Source: Dehalococcoidia bacterium
GTDB lineage: Bacteria > Chloroflexota > Dehalococcoidia > SM23-28-2 > RBG-16-64-32
NCBI GenBank assembly: GCA_030690405.1
Contig: JAUYGU010000006.1
Location: forward strand, 1 to 49,386
DNA length: 49,386 nucleotides
Direction: 5' to 3'
Both the position numbers and the translations under genes were made by a program. Shown here piece after piece: positions 34,961-42,563 of the stretch. The notes under the pieces are model-generated. The model was not told the origin of the DNA. It ran no database searches and saw only the letters and a program-made list of their open reading frames with translations. Within the stretch, counting starts at the first letter, position 1; each line of letters opens with the position of its first letter.

Positions 34961-35479
34961 CTACGGTCTCCGAGGCTGGGCCTGCCTAACGGTGCGCATG
35001 ATGTGCGGGTCCGAGCGCACGAACCGTAAGACCTGACTCGTCGTCAGCCCGAGGGCCTGAGCCGCCTTCGCGTAGCTCCCTGCCGCCGATTCGAGGGCGT
35101 CAAGCACGGTCGCCACGATGACGGGGTAGGCCCGGTTGTTTGGATTCACGGACAGGCCCCCGTTAGGGCCTCGCTGCGCCAGAAACTCCGCTGGCAACGA
35201 CGGCGCCTCCAGGTCGAACTGCGTCCTGAACTCGAGCGCTATCCGCTCGCGAAGGCGCCGAAGGGCACGCCTGCGATTAACCTCAGGCGAGCGTGACTCT
35301 TCGGCCTGAGACACGAGACGGCTGGGCCGATGGTGCAGCCGTACGGCTGTCTCCACCTTGTTCCTCCGTTGCCCGCCCGGGCCGCTACCGCGGTACCGTT
35401 CTTGACGGCAATCCTTCAGGAGCGCGGCATCGTCCAGCCGGAGCCAGTCGTTCCGGGGTGTAGTCCCCGCCGGTTTCAC
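34961..35479 (-). CDS. Stand-alone GGQ release-factor-like protein with C-terminal HTH-like segment
   Basis: A 172-residue protein with an RF-1-type catalytic domain: GSGPGGQRRNKVETAVRLHH carries the GGQ (residues 35-37) that hydrolyses peptidyl-tRNA on the ribosome. It lacks stop-codon recognition domains, so it is related to rescue factors such as ArfB or PrfH. The ArfB basic tail is missing; instead there is a segment AGSYAKAAQALGLTTSQVLRFV that looks like a Fis-type helix-turn-helix. The start is GTG 35479; no ATG is available in frame. It stands alone upstream of pstS. A ribosome rescue role is inferred from the GGQ domain. Confidence 0.82.
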   Translation of the reverse strand: MKPAGTTPRNDWLRLDDAALLKDCRQERYRGSGPGGQRRNKVETAVRLHHRPSRLVSQAEESRSPEVNRRRALRRLRERIALEFRTQFDLEAPSLPAEFLAQRGPNGGLSVNPNNRAYPVIVATVLDALESAAGSYAKAAQALGLTTSQVLRFVRSDPHIMRTVRQAQPRRP

Positions 35480-35843
35480 CAGCGAATTCCGCTCAAGCGT
35501 GTCTGTTGCTCATGCCTGTCGCCCCTCTGGCACGCCGCGATTGTGCGCCTGAGCCGGGCGGGCGTCAACAGGGATCGAAGGGGAACGCTGAGTAAGGAAA
35601 AGCGCTCCGGCCTTTGTCGTCGGGGGTGCGGCGATGAGACACAGAGCGCATGTCAACAGGGCGGGAGGGGGTCCCATCACCTGATTGACAGCCTTGACGT
35701 TAGCACGGACATCGGAGCACGGGGTTATGGATTGGTTAATCGCGGGTTACAAGTCGGTGAATAGGGCCGCGATTCTCCCGCCTGGCCCGGCCTGGGCGGC
35801 TGTCAGCGGGACGACGTCACCGACGAGGCACCCGGGCTCACGA
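35480..35843. other. 364 bases without a recognisable gene
   Basis: Frames here look random and match no family. The stretch is the upstream region of the release-factor-like gene and the downstream region of the small basic-protein gene, both on the minus strand. No clear terminator or repeat was seen. Confidence 0.5.
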
Positions 35844-36014
35844 CTAGACAGATTCCGCACTTCCTTCGCTCGGAGCCGCAGGTGCGGCGTCCGATCGCCC
35901 CAGGACGGTCTGCATCTGGGCGCTTGCCTTCTTGGCCTCGTTGACCCGCCGTTTGATGTTGCGCGGGCGCACGTGGCCCTTCCGCCGGTTCTTGCTCGAC
36001 ACTCGCTTGACCAT
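35844..36014 (-). CDS. Small strongly basic protein of unknown function
   Basis: A 56-residue frame starting at an ATG with GGAG eight bases upstream; an in-frame ATG six codons earlier is less well placed. The first 32 residues are very basic (VKRVSSKNRRKGHVRPRNIKRR), as in ribosome- or nucleic-acid-binding small proteins, and the tail is Ala/Ser/Pro-rich. Upstream on the same strand TACAAT may be a -10. I do not recognise the family. Confidence 0.5.
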   Translation of the reverse strand: MVKRVSSKNRRKGHVRPRNIKRRVNEAKKASAQMQTVLGRSDAAPAAPSEGSAESV

Positions 36015-36283
36015 GACTATCGCTCCATTCATACAGCCGGTTTTTCAGGCTCACTTCTCTTACTTAGCATTCGCCGCCGCAGGCGGCTTCTCCACGTTTA
36101 CGCAGGCCATTGTACAGGATGAGCCGGCGCGGCCGCACCGAGCGCGATGGGAGTATGTGCGCCGGGGTCCGGCGAGTGTCAACGAAAACGCTACCCCCGC
36201 CGCATCTTCACGACGTATAGCCCGCCGGCTCCCCCCTGATCAACCGGCGCGCTCAGTCACGGGCATCGTAGAATGAACAGGCC

Positions 36284-36541
36284 ATGGGAGCGAGACGGTT
36301 TCTGCTTCTTGGGGTTGGTCTACTGGTTCTTGCCTGGGCCGCCTCAGGTACTGGTGTGCTTCGGCGCGCACCCGCCTTGATCGGATACCTGGTAGCGGCC
36401 CTCTTCGTTCTTGCGGCTGTCAGGGTTGGTCTCAGCATCGCCATCATCGCGTTCGACTTGTCGCCAGTCTCGATTGCGATACCGATTGGCCTTGGTGTAC
36501 TGGCTTGGTGGCTGAGACCGGGACGCAATGTCCGCTTCTAG
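36284..36541 (+). CDS. Small membrane protein, unknown
   Basis: An 85-residue frame with three hydrophobic segments (about 5-22, 29-50 and 52-78), positive residues at both ends and no polar domain. The ribosome site is weak. Codon use and the membrane-protein pattern make it plausible, but no family is recognised and it has no coupled neighbours. Confidence 0.45.
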   Translation: MGARRFLLLGVGLLVLAWAASGTGVLRRAPALIGYLVAALFVLAAVRVGLSIAIIAFDLSPVSIAIPIGLGVLAWWLRPGRNVRF

Positions 36542-36732
36542 TCCGGAGGCCTCCGCAGACTCCGTGACGGGTCAGCGTCTAAGCGCCGGCCGTATCGCAG
36601 GCGGCTTTCCCAATGCTCTTGTCGGACCGCTGATGTCAGCACGTAAGTGCGAGAAGACCATCTGCCTATACAGCTAATGGCCCCCAGCCGTATCTGAAAC
36701 CGCTGTTTGGGAAGGCCGCCAGATAGGAGATG

Positions 36733-36770
36733 GCCCTCTGACTGCGGAAAAAGCACCTCATCCAGAGGGC
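36733..36770 (-). other. Hairpin downstream of tRNA-Gly
   Basis: GCCCTCTG (36733-36740) and CAGAGGGC (36763-36770) form a perfect 8-bp stem around a 22-base loop that contains TTTTT on the minus strand. It lies 23 bases past the tRNA 3' end and could help end or process that transcript. The remaining bases from 36542 to here show no gene. Confidence 0.35.
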
Positions 36771-36792
36771 TCTTCCAGGGAGATTTCGTATC

Positions 36793-36867
36793 TGGAGCGG
36801 GCGATGGGGATCGAACCCACGGCCCTCTGCTTGGGAAGCAGATGCTCTACCACTGAGCTACGCCCGC
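36793..36867 (-). tRNA. tRNA-Gly(CCC)
   Basis: Full cloverleaf on the minus strand: acceptor GCGGGCG/CGCCCGC, D arm GCTC-loop-GAGC, anticodon stem TCTGC/GCAGA with loop TTCCCAA (anticodon CCC, reading GGG), and T arm GTGGG-TTCGATC-CCCAT. The discriminator T and the CCA end are encoded (36793-36796). Confidence 0.97.
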
Positions 36868-36894
36868 TCCGGCGTGGCGTTTCGATTGTAGGGA

Positions 36895-37758
36895 TCAGGC
36901 CGCTGGGGTGTCAACGCCGCGCGCCCCCGCGGAGCGCGGCGACCGACGAGACCCAGCCCAGATGAACAGTAGCGTCAGCATCAGCAGCGTGAACCCCAGG
37001 ACCGTCAGCGCCAGGTAGTTCCGGATCGGTATCCACATCGCCTCCACGCCCAGCTCCAGCAGCCCCCAGACGAACGGGTCCGCCTCCTCCTGCGCCGTCC
37101 GGAAGGCGAAGCGCACGGCCACCGCCGCCGCCAGCAGCGGCAGCGCCGCCGCGATTATCGCAGCGCTCAGGGCGGCCAGCCGCCCCCAGGACCGCACGGA
37201 CGCCACGAGCAGCGCCGCGCAGACCGCTGAGAGCACGCCCAGCACGATGGCCACGATGACCATCCGGTCGTGGTTCGCGGCTGTTATCAGCCCCAGGCCG
37301 CGCTTCAGGGCGCCGGGTACGGAGATCGTCTCGATGCCCTGCCGCGCGTCGGGGTCGGCCGCCGACCAGGCGGACATCCCGTCCTCGTAGACCCGGTCGG
37401 AGGCCTCCGAGAGGATTCGCGCCCGCAGCGCCGGGCCCTCCAGATGGAGCGCCTCGTCCCGCGTGAGGTCGATGGGGATCGGGAAGTCTGGCACGCGCAC
37501 GGTCTCTCCGGACGCCTCCCGCGCCCGCTCCTGCAGCGCGGTCTCGATGTCCGGCAGCACCGCATCAATGTCCGTGCTAACGGCGATGCTCCTTCGCAGG
37601 AGCCGCTGGCCGGTGCCCTCGGAGCTTAGCTGCACGGCGCTGATCGCCACGAAGAACAGTGTGAGCAGAACCGCCAGGGCGACGCCGATGAGCCACTGGG
37701 AGACCGCCCGCAGCAGGGGCGCGATGGTGCTGCCGTTCGCGGACGGCTGCCGGGTCAC
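36895..37758 (-). CDS. Integral membrane protein, unknown function
   Basis: A 287-residue protein. One helix near residues 20-42 is followed by an extracytoplasmic, mostly helical domain of ~120 residues (IDAVLPDIETALQERARE; LRARILSEASDRVYEDG) and then three more helices from about 170 to 270. The GTG start overlaps the RDD gene stop (GTGA), so the two are coupled. Longer open sequence upstream belongs to the RDD gene. No catalytic motif or family was recognised. Confidence 0.75.
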   Translation of the reverse strand: MTRQPSANGSTIAPLLRAVSQWLIGVALAVLLTLFFVAISAVQLSSEGTGQRLLRRSIAVSTDIDAVLPDIETALQERAREASGETVRVPDFPIPIDLTRDEALHLEGPALRARILSEASDRVYEDGMSAWSAADPDARQGIETISVPGALKRGLGLITAANHDRMVIVAIVLGVLSAVCAALLVASVRSWGRLAALSAAIIAAALPLLAAAVAVRFAFRTAQEEADPFVWGLLELGVEAMWIPIRNYLALTVLGFTLLMLTLLFIWAGSRRSPRSAGARGVDTPAA

Positions 37759-38246
37759 GGCTGTTCGACCACCACCGTGCCGGCCAGGCGGTCGTGGAGG
37801 GTGCGGTGCTTGCGGTCGAACAGCGCCATGAGCAGACCCAGGAACAGCGGCAGGACCGAAGCTATGCGCCCGAAGAAACGCACCGCGGCCCGGCGGCGGG
37901 TGACGCGCCCGCCGTTCTGGGAAAGCACCTTGACGTGGACGGCCATCATGCCGACCGTCTGGCCGTGCCAGCTCCAGAGCAGGACGTGGTAGAGCGGCAC
38001 AAACAGGAAGACGTACACCAGGAAGATAGCGACCGCCACGTAGGGAGCGCGGTCCGAAAGGTTTCCATCGTTGAAGCTGCTGTCCACGATCAGGTAAGCG
38101 CCGGCGGTCGCGGCGAACAGCATCCCGAAGGAGATGAGCACCATCACGTCCAGGATGAAGGCGACGATGCGAAGCTGGAGGCCGGCGTAGGCACGCGAAG
38201 CGGGCTGCCCGCCGACAGCGGTGGCGGCCCTTGCAGGTGGAGCCAT
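37755..38246 (-). CDS. RDD-family membrane protein
   Basis: A 163-residue protein with an Ala-rich start, three membrane helices (about 30-52, 70-95 and 120-140), and RDD-domain marks: AGLQLRIVAFILDVMVL, WHGQTVGMMAVHVKV, and KHRTLHDRLAGTVVV at the end. RDD proteins have varied and mostly unknown transport-related roles. The upstream stretch to 38320 lacks a clear promoter by eye. It is coupled to the membrane protein gene downstream. Confidence 0.88.
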   Translation of the reverse strand: MAPPARAATAVGGQPASRAYAGLQLRIVAFILDVMVLISFGMLFAATAGAYLIVDSSFNDGNLSDRAPYVAVAIFLVYVFLFVPLYHVLLWSWHGQTVGMMAVHVKVLSQNGGRVTRRRAAVRFFGRIASVLPLFLGLLMALFDRKHRTLHDRLAGTVVVEQP

Positions 38247-38320
38247 TGTCAGGCGGGATTATAGCACGGGGGCGCGGTCGTGGGCGCGGGGAGGTTTCGC
38301 GAAATTCTCGTCGGCACCCA

Positions 38321-38349
38321 TTGACAAAGCGGGAGGCCGCTGCTATTAT
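38321..38349 (+). promoter_or_regulatory. Strong sigma-70 promoter of the heptose/polysaccharide operon
   Basis: A perfect TTGACA (38321-38326), a 17-base spacer and TATTAT (38344-38349) make this the best promoter match in the window. The start site would be near 38356, giving a leader of about 590 bases before the first recognised gene (38949). Confidence 0.8.
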
Positions 38350-38420
38350 CAACTGTCCACTGCCGAGTTCCGGCCCCGTCCTGCGGCGACACGCCCCGTC
38401 GCCGGCCCAGCGGGCAGCCC

Positions 38421-38520
38421 GCCGCGGCAAGCCTCTAACAGCCCTTCTCCGGCTTCTCTATCCCATCCTGCGTGTTACCGGGGGCGCACTTCTGTGCCCC
38501 AGAGAGGCTTGCATAGCGGC
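38421..38520 (+). promoter_or_regulatory. Structured leader RNA, three-way-junction fold
   Basis: The outer helix pairs 38421-38425 with 38516-38520 (5 bp) and, after a 1x3 internal loop, 38427-38436 with 38503-38512 (10 bp, perfect). Inside are AGCC/GGCT (38440-38443 with 38451-38454) and an 8-bp hairpin (38481-38488 with 38493-38500, one G-U pair, CTTC loop). The stem GCGGG/CCCGC at 38410-38422 competes with the outer helix, as expected for a switch. It lies 70 bases past the promoter start. It matches no riboswitch class I can recognise by eye. Confidence 0.5.
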
Positions 38521-38525
38521 CTGAT

Positions 38526-38936
38526 ATGGCGCTTCAACGGCAGTCGAACACTGAGGAGCGGCTCCAGCTCTCGCCGCTGGCGCCGCTCCTCTTCTCGCTC
38601 CCCGGCCTGCCGGGCAGCGCCGCGGGCCTCCCCGCCGGTGTCAAGAGGGAGACGCCCTCAGCGGCGGTCCCGGATCGCGCCGGCGCTTCTAACTTTGAGG
38701 GAGAAGGCGATGTCAGCGTACGAGCGGTAGCTTCCCTGGAGGGCGTCGCGCCGCGAGTCGATGTGGTCGATGTGGAAGCAGCCGCGATCAAGGCCCTGCG
38801 CGACGGCATCGCCCCACCCCTATTGGCGCCGTTGCCGGGCGTGGCGTGTACCGGTTTTGCGCAAGGTACTGAGTTTGAGGAGCTGACGGACCGGTACTGC
38901 CACGCCCGAACGGCACTGGCGGCGGTGGCTTGTTGA
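38526..38936 (+). CDS. Doubtful ORF in the operon leader
   Basis: A 136-residue frame begins 6 bases after the structured leader element but has no ribosome site. The second half (VDVVDVEAAAIKALRDG, FEELTDRYCHARTALAAVA) looks more coding-like than the first. In another frame a very strong ribosome site (GAGGGAGAAGG) precedes a six-codon ORF at 38710-38730 (MSAYER). The region could be a decayed gene, or non-coding leader. Confidence 0.22.
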   Translation: MALQRQSNTEERLQLSPLAPLLFSLPGLPGSAAGLPAGVKRETPSAAVPDRAGASNFEGEGDVSVRAVASLEGVAPRVDVVDVEAAAIKALRDGIAPPLLAPLPGVACTGFAQGTEFEELTDRYCHARTALAAVAC

Positions 38937-38948
38937 GGGGGTACCGAT

Positions 38949-39650
38949 ATGCAGATGCTGATCCTGGCCGGTGGGCTGGGCACACGACTGCGACCGCTCA
39001 CGGAGCGTTTGCCCAAGTGCATGGTGCCGGCGAACGGCAAGCCGTTCCTGGAGCACCAGCTGAGACTGCTGGCATCCCGCGGCGTCAGGGACATCGTTCT
39101 CTGCGTCGGCCATATGGGCGAGCGGGTGCTGGAGTACTTCGGGAACGGGCACCGGTTCGGCGTGAGCCTCACGTACGCCTGGGAGCGCAACGGCCTCCTG
39201 GGCACCGCGGGCGCGATCCGCAACGCGGAGCCGCTGCTGGCGCCGGAGTTCTTCGTCGCCTACGGGGACTCCTATTTGCTCCTGGACTACCGGGAGATCA
39301 TGACCCGCTTCCGAAGTTCCGATGCCCTGGCGATGATGGTCGTCTACCGCAACGAAGACCGGCTGGAACGCAGCAACGTCGTCGTCGAGGACGGACATGT
39401 CGTCGCCTACGACAAGACGACGCGGCTACCCGGCATGGTGTTCATCAACGAAGGGCTGTCCCTCCTTCGGCGGCGCTCCCTGAAACTCATCCCGCCGGGG
39501 ATCCCGTTCACGCAGGAGCAGCTCTTCCAGATGCTGGCCCGCCGCCGGCAGCTCCTGGCTTACGAGACGCCGCAACGCTTCTACGAAATCGGCTCCTTCC
39601 AGGGGCTGAACGAGTTCCGCCGCCTGGCGGAGGTGGGAAAACTGGCATGA
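38949..39650 (+). CDS. hddC: Sugar-1-phosphate nucleotidyltransferase, likely GDP-heptose type
   Basis: A 233-residue nucleotidyltransferase with the signature LILAGGLGTRLRPLTERLPKCMVPANGKPF (residues 4-33; GXGTR and PK) and the metal-site Asp in FFVAYGDSYL. It would join heptose 1-phosphate to a nucleotide, the last step of the GDP-D-glycero-alpha-D-manno-heptose path. The HddC call rests on its place before hddA, gmhB and gmhA types; mannose-1-phosphate guanylyltransferase or glucose-1-phosphate cytidylyltransferase-like activity is possible from sequence alone. GAGGGGG precedes the ATG. Its stop overlaps the next start (ATGA). Confidence 0.82.
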   Translation: MQMLILAGGLGTRLRPLTERLPKCMVPANGKPFLEHQLRLLASRGVRDIVLCVGHMGERVLEYFGNGHRFGVSLTYAWERNGLLGTAGAIRNAEPLLAPEFFVAYGDSYLLLDYREIMTRFRSSDALAMMVVYRNEDRLERSNVVVEDGHVVAYDKTTRLPGMVFINEGLSLLRRRSLKLIPPGIPFTQEQLFQMLARRRQLLAYETPQRFYEIGSFQGLNEFRRLAEVGKLA

Positions 39651-40633
39651 TCGTCACTCGCACTCCCTTTCGCGTGTCGCTGGGCGGCGGCGGCACGGAC
39701 CTGCCATCGTATTACAGCCAGTACGGCGGCTTCGTCGTCGGCGCCGCCATCAACCGGTACGTCTACGTCATGCTCAACCACCGGTTCGAGGATAGCCTTC
39801 GCGTCAGCTACTCGCAGACGGAGATCGTCAGCGGCCCGGACGCCGTGGAGCACCCGATCGTGCGGGAGGCGCTGAAGTTCACAGGGTTGGAGAGCAACCT
39901 GGAGATCGTCTCCATCGCGGACCTGCCGGCGAACACCGGGCTGGGCTCCTCCTGCGCCTTCACAGTCGGCCTGCTGAACGCCCTGCACGCTATGAAGCGG
40001 GAGCACGTGCAGCTGGACGACCTGGCAGAAGAGGCGTGCCACATCGAGATCGAGCGGCTGCGAGAGCCCATCGGCAAGCAGGACCAGTACATCGCCGCGC
40101 TGGGCGGGATCACCTGCCTGGAGATCGACCGCGAGGGCGGTGTTCAGTATTCATCGCTGGAGCTGCCGGGGGAGACGGTGCAGGAGCTGGAGAACAACAC
40201 GATGATCTTCTACACCGGCATCCAGCGCAGCGCCTCGGCGGTCCTTCGGCAGCAGAGCAAGGCGACGGAGGAGAAGGACAGAGGGGTTACCCAGGCGCTG
40301 CACATGATCAAGGACATCGGGCGGGAGATAAGGTCCGCGCTCCTGCAGGGCGACCTGGACCGGTACGGCTGGCTAATGGACCAGCACTGGCAGGTGAAGA
40401 AGAGCCTCTCGAACAAGGTGAGCGGCGACGATCTGGACCGCTGGTATGAGACCGCCAAGTCCCATGGGGCCCTCGGCGGTAAGGTCATGGGAGCGGGTGG
40501 AGGCGGGTTCTTCATGTTCTATTGCCCGAACGGCACAAAGGGCCGCCTCCGTGAAGCCTTGACCGCCGAGGGCCTCAAAGAACTGAGGCTGGGAATCGAC
40601 TTCGAAGGCGCCAAAGTGCTCGTGAACTTCTAG
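39647..40633 (+). CDS. hddA: GHMP kinase, D-glycero-D-manno-heptose 7-phosphate kinase type
   Basis: A 328-residue kinase that would phosphorylate heptose 7-phosphate at C1. It has the HddA-type start RTPFRVSLGGGGTDLPSYY, the GHMP ATP loop LPANTGLGSSCAF, the Asp-bearing block EPIGKQDQYIAALGG, and the C-terminal GGKVMGAGGGGFFMF motif. ATG 39647 overlaps the preceding stop; the longer open frame upstream is inside hddC. Very similar in layout to the second GHMP gene at 45004, so a duplication followed by divergence is likely. Confidence 0.88.
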   Translation: MIVTRTPFRVSLGGGGTDLPSYYSQYGGFVVGAAINRYVYVMLNHRFEDSLRVSYSQTEIVSGPDAVEHPIVREALKFTGLESNLEIVSIADLPANTGLGSSCAFTVGLLNALHAMKREHVQLDDLAEEACHIEIERLREPIGKQDQYIAALGGITCLEIDREGGVQYSSLELPGETVQELENNTMIFYTGIQRSASAVLRQQSKATEEKDRGVTQALHMIKDIGREIRSALLQGDLDRYGWLMDQHWQVKKSLSNKVSGDDLDRWYETAKSHGALGGKVMGAGGGGFFMFYCPNGTKGRLREALTAEGLKELRLGIDFEGAKVLVNF

Positions 40634-40646
40634 GAGAGGGGGCCAC

Positions 40647-41270
40647 ATGGTCGTCCAGGCTGCAACGGTTATCGACGAATACCTTCGGACGATGGAAGAG
40701 GTGGGCCGCGGCCTGCCTCGCGCCGAGATCGCGCGGGCGGTGGACGTACTGTTCGATTGCTGGCAGCGAGAGGGCACGGTATTCACGGCCGGCAACGGCG
40801 GCTCGGCCTCCACCGCGACCCACCTGACCTGCGACCTCGCTAAGGCGACGATCGTACCGGGACGCAGGCGGCTGAAGACGGTGTGCCTGGTGGACAACGT
40901 CCCGCTGAACAGCGCCTGGGCGAACGACAGCGGCTTCGCCAGCCTGTTCGCGGAGCAGCTGGAGCCCTGGCTCACGGAGCGGGACGTGCTGGTGGCGCTC
41001 TCCGTCCACGGCGGCTCCGGCCGGGGTGAGGCCGGGCCGTGGTCGCAGAACCTGCCGGCGGCGGTGGCCCTGGCGCGCCAACGGGGAGCGCGCGTCATCG
41101 GCCTGAGCGGCTTCGGCGGCGGCGACCTGGCCGGCAGCGCCGACGTCTGTATCGTCGTCCCCATCGATTCGGAGCCGTTCGGCACACCTGTGGTCGAGTC
41201 CTGGCACGTTGCGCTGCATCACCTGTTCTGTACGGCGTTGCGGCGGCGTATCGAGGAAGCGGAGGAGTGA
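40647..41270 (+). CDS. SIS-domain sugar-phosphate isomerase, divergent GmhA-like
   Basis: A 207-residue SIS-fold protein related to sedoheptulose-7-phosphate isomerase. The phosphate loop FTAGNGGSASTATH is kept, but the acid that GmhA uses as catalytic Glu in its AAEL block is Asp63 in TCDLAKA. Near the C-terminus the usual Gln is Glu (VVESWHVALHH), while the His is kept. A canonical GmhA follows two genes later, so this copy may act on another ketose phosphate or be inactive. It lies between the hddA-type kinase (13 bases) and the transaldolase gene (13 bases). Confidence 0.85.
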   Translation: MVVQAATVIDEYLRTMEEVGRGLPRAEIARAVDVLFDCWQREGTVFTAGNGGSASTATHLTCDLAKATIVPGRRRLKTVCLVDNVPLNSAWANDSGFASLFAEQLEPWLTERDVLVALSVHGGSGRGEAGPWSQNLPAAVALARQRGARVIGLSGFGGGDLAGSADVCIVVPIDSEPFGTPVVESWHVALHHLFCTALRRRIEEAEE

Positions 41271-41283
41271 GGAGGGGCCGGAA

Positions 41284-41997
41284 ATGGAGATATTTCTCGA
41301 CACGGCAAACCTGGAGGAGATCGAGCGCTGGCTGGACTGCGGGGTCCTGGACGGCGTCACCACAAACCCCAGCATCATGCTCAAAGACGGAGGCTACGAC
41401 CTGCGGCGGCGGGCGATCGAGATAGCCCGGCTGGTCGAGCCACGGCCGGTGAGCGTCGAGGTCACCGGCAACGACCCCGAGGAGATGGTGGAGCAGGCGG
41501 ACGCCTTCGCCGGGTGGGCCCCCAACATCGTGGTGAAGATACCGGTGATCAACGAGCACGGGCGGCCCTGCCTGGGCGTCGTGCGCCGGCTGGAGCGGCA
41601 GGGGATCCGCGTCAACCTGACGGCCTGCCTCTCCTACGGCCAGGCGGTGCTGGGCGCCAAGGCCGGCGCGACGTACGTGAGCATCTTCGCCGGCCGTGTC
41701 GCGGATGAGGGCGGCGACGCCCCCGGCCTGGTGCGCGCCGTCCGCGAATGGCTGGACCTCTGGGGCTCGCCGGCGAAGATCATCGTCGGCAGCATCCGGT
41801 CGGCGGTCGACGTGCAGAGCGCGGCTCAGGCCTGCGCGCACGTCGTCACGGTGCCGCCCGCGTTTCTGGACAAGTTCATCGATCACCGCTACAGCCGCGA
41901 GACCGTTCGCGGCTTCAATGAGGACGCGGCCCGGTCTCTCGTGAAGATGGATGAGCTGCGTGCCGTGGCCGTTCGGGCCAGGAGAGCGGCGTCGTGA
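41284..41997 (+). CDS. Transaldolase / fructose-6-phosphate aldolase family enzyme
   Basis: A 237-residue single-domain barrel of the TalC/FSA group. Typical marks are MEIFLDTANLEEIERW, DGVTTNPSIMLKDG, the Schiff-base Lys85 in VVKIPV, and NLTACLSYGQA. Such enzymes transfer dihydroxyacetone units and can produce sedoheptulose 7-phosphate, the entry compound of heptose synthesis, which fits its place between isomerase and phosphatase genes. The ATG has GGAGGGG upstream. The longer frame to 41209 is inside the isomerase gene. Whether it makes or only resembles a heptulose-forming enzyme is inferred. Confidence 0.88.
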   Translation: MEIFLDTANLEEIERWLDCGVLDGVTTNPSIMLKDGGYDLRRRAIEIARLVEPRPVSVEVTGNDPEEMVEQADAFAGWAPNIVVKIPVINEHGRPCLGVVRRLERQGIRVNLTACLSYGQAVLGAKAGATYVSIFAGRVADEGGDAPGLVRAVREWLDLWGSPAKIIVGSIRSAVDVQSAAQACAHVVTVPPAFLDKFIDHRYSRETVRGFNEDAARSLVKMDELRAVAVRARRAAS

Positions 41998-42563
41998 TGG
42001 CGGGCCTGGTCGCTCTGGACCGCGACGGAACGGTGATTGAGGAGCGGCCCTATCTGCACGACCCGAAGCAGGTGAGGCTTCTGCCCAACGCCGCCGCCGG
42101 CCTGCGCGCCCTGCGCGCCGCCGGCCTGAAGCTGGCGCTGGTCACCAACCAGTCCGGCGTCGGCCGCGGGTTCTTCGGCCTGGATGCCGTCTCGCGCGTC
42201 AACGAGCGTGTCATGGCGCTGCTGGCCCACGAGGGCGTGACCATCGACGAGGTGTTCGTCTGCCCGCACGCCCCGGAGGAGGGCTGCGCCTGCCGCAAGC
42301 CGGGGACGCGGATGCTGGAGACGGCGGCGCGGCGGCTGGGAGCGGACCCGTCGAGGACGTTCGTGATCGGCGACAAGCTCTGCGACATCGAGATGGGCCG
42401 CCGCGCCGGCGCCACCGCGCTGCTCGTGCGCACCGGTTGGGGCCGCGAGACCGAATCCGAGCCGGCGGCGCAGCCCCATTTCGTCGCCGCCGACCTCTTG
42501 GACGCCGCCCGCGTGATTCTCGCTCAGCAGGAGACTCAGCAGCCGGTGGTGACCGCCCGATGA
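41994..42563 (+). CDS. gmhB: D-glycero-D-manno-heptose 1,7-bisphosphate phosphatase
   Basis: HAD-family phosphatase of 189 residues that removes the C7 phosphate from heptose 1,7-bisphosphate. The nucleophile box is ALDRDGTV, followed by LVTNQSGVGRG, the zinc-binding CPHAPEEGCACRKP loop and IGDKLCDIEMG. These marks are specific for GmhB rather than histidinol phosphatase. GTG 41994 or ATG 41997 can start it, both in the overlap with the transaldolase stop. It overlaps gmhA by 4 bases at its end. Confidence 0.92.
   Translation: MMAGLVALDRDGTVIEERPYLHDPKQVRLLPNAAAGLRALRAAGLKLALVTNQSGVGRGFFGLDAVSRVNERVMALLAHEGVTIDEVFVCPHAPEEGCACRKPGTRMLETAARRLGADPSRTFVIGDKLCDIEMGRRAGATALLVRTGWGRETESEPAAQPHFVAADLLDAARVILAQQETQQPVVTAR

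Noticed and set aside
36732..36829. GGCCCTCTG present both inside tRNA-Gly and 89 bases away, as possible attachment-site duplication
   Set aside because: Only nine bases, no integrase gene and no mobile element; better explained as half of a local hairpin.
38534..39223. 229-codon minus-strand frame over the operon leader and hddC
   Set aside because: Antisense to a certain gene and rich in Arg/Ser/Pro, as shadow frames are here.
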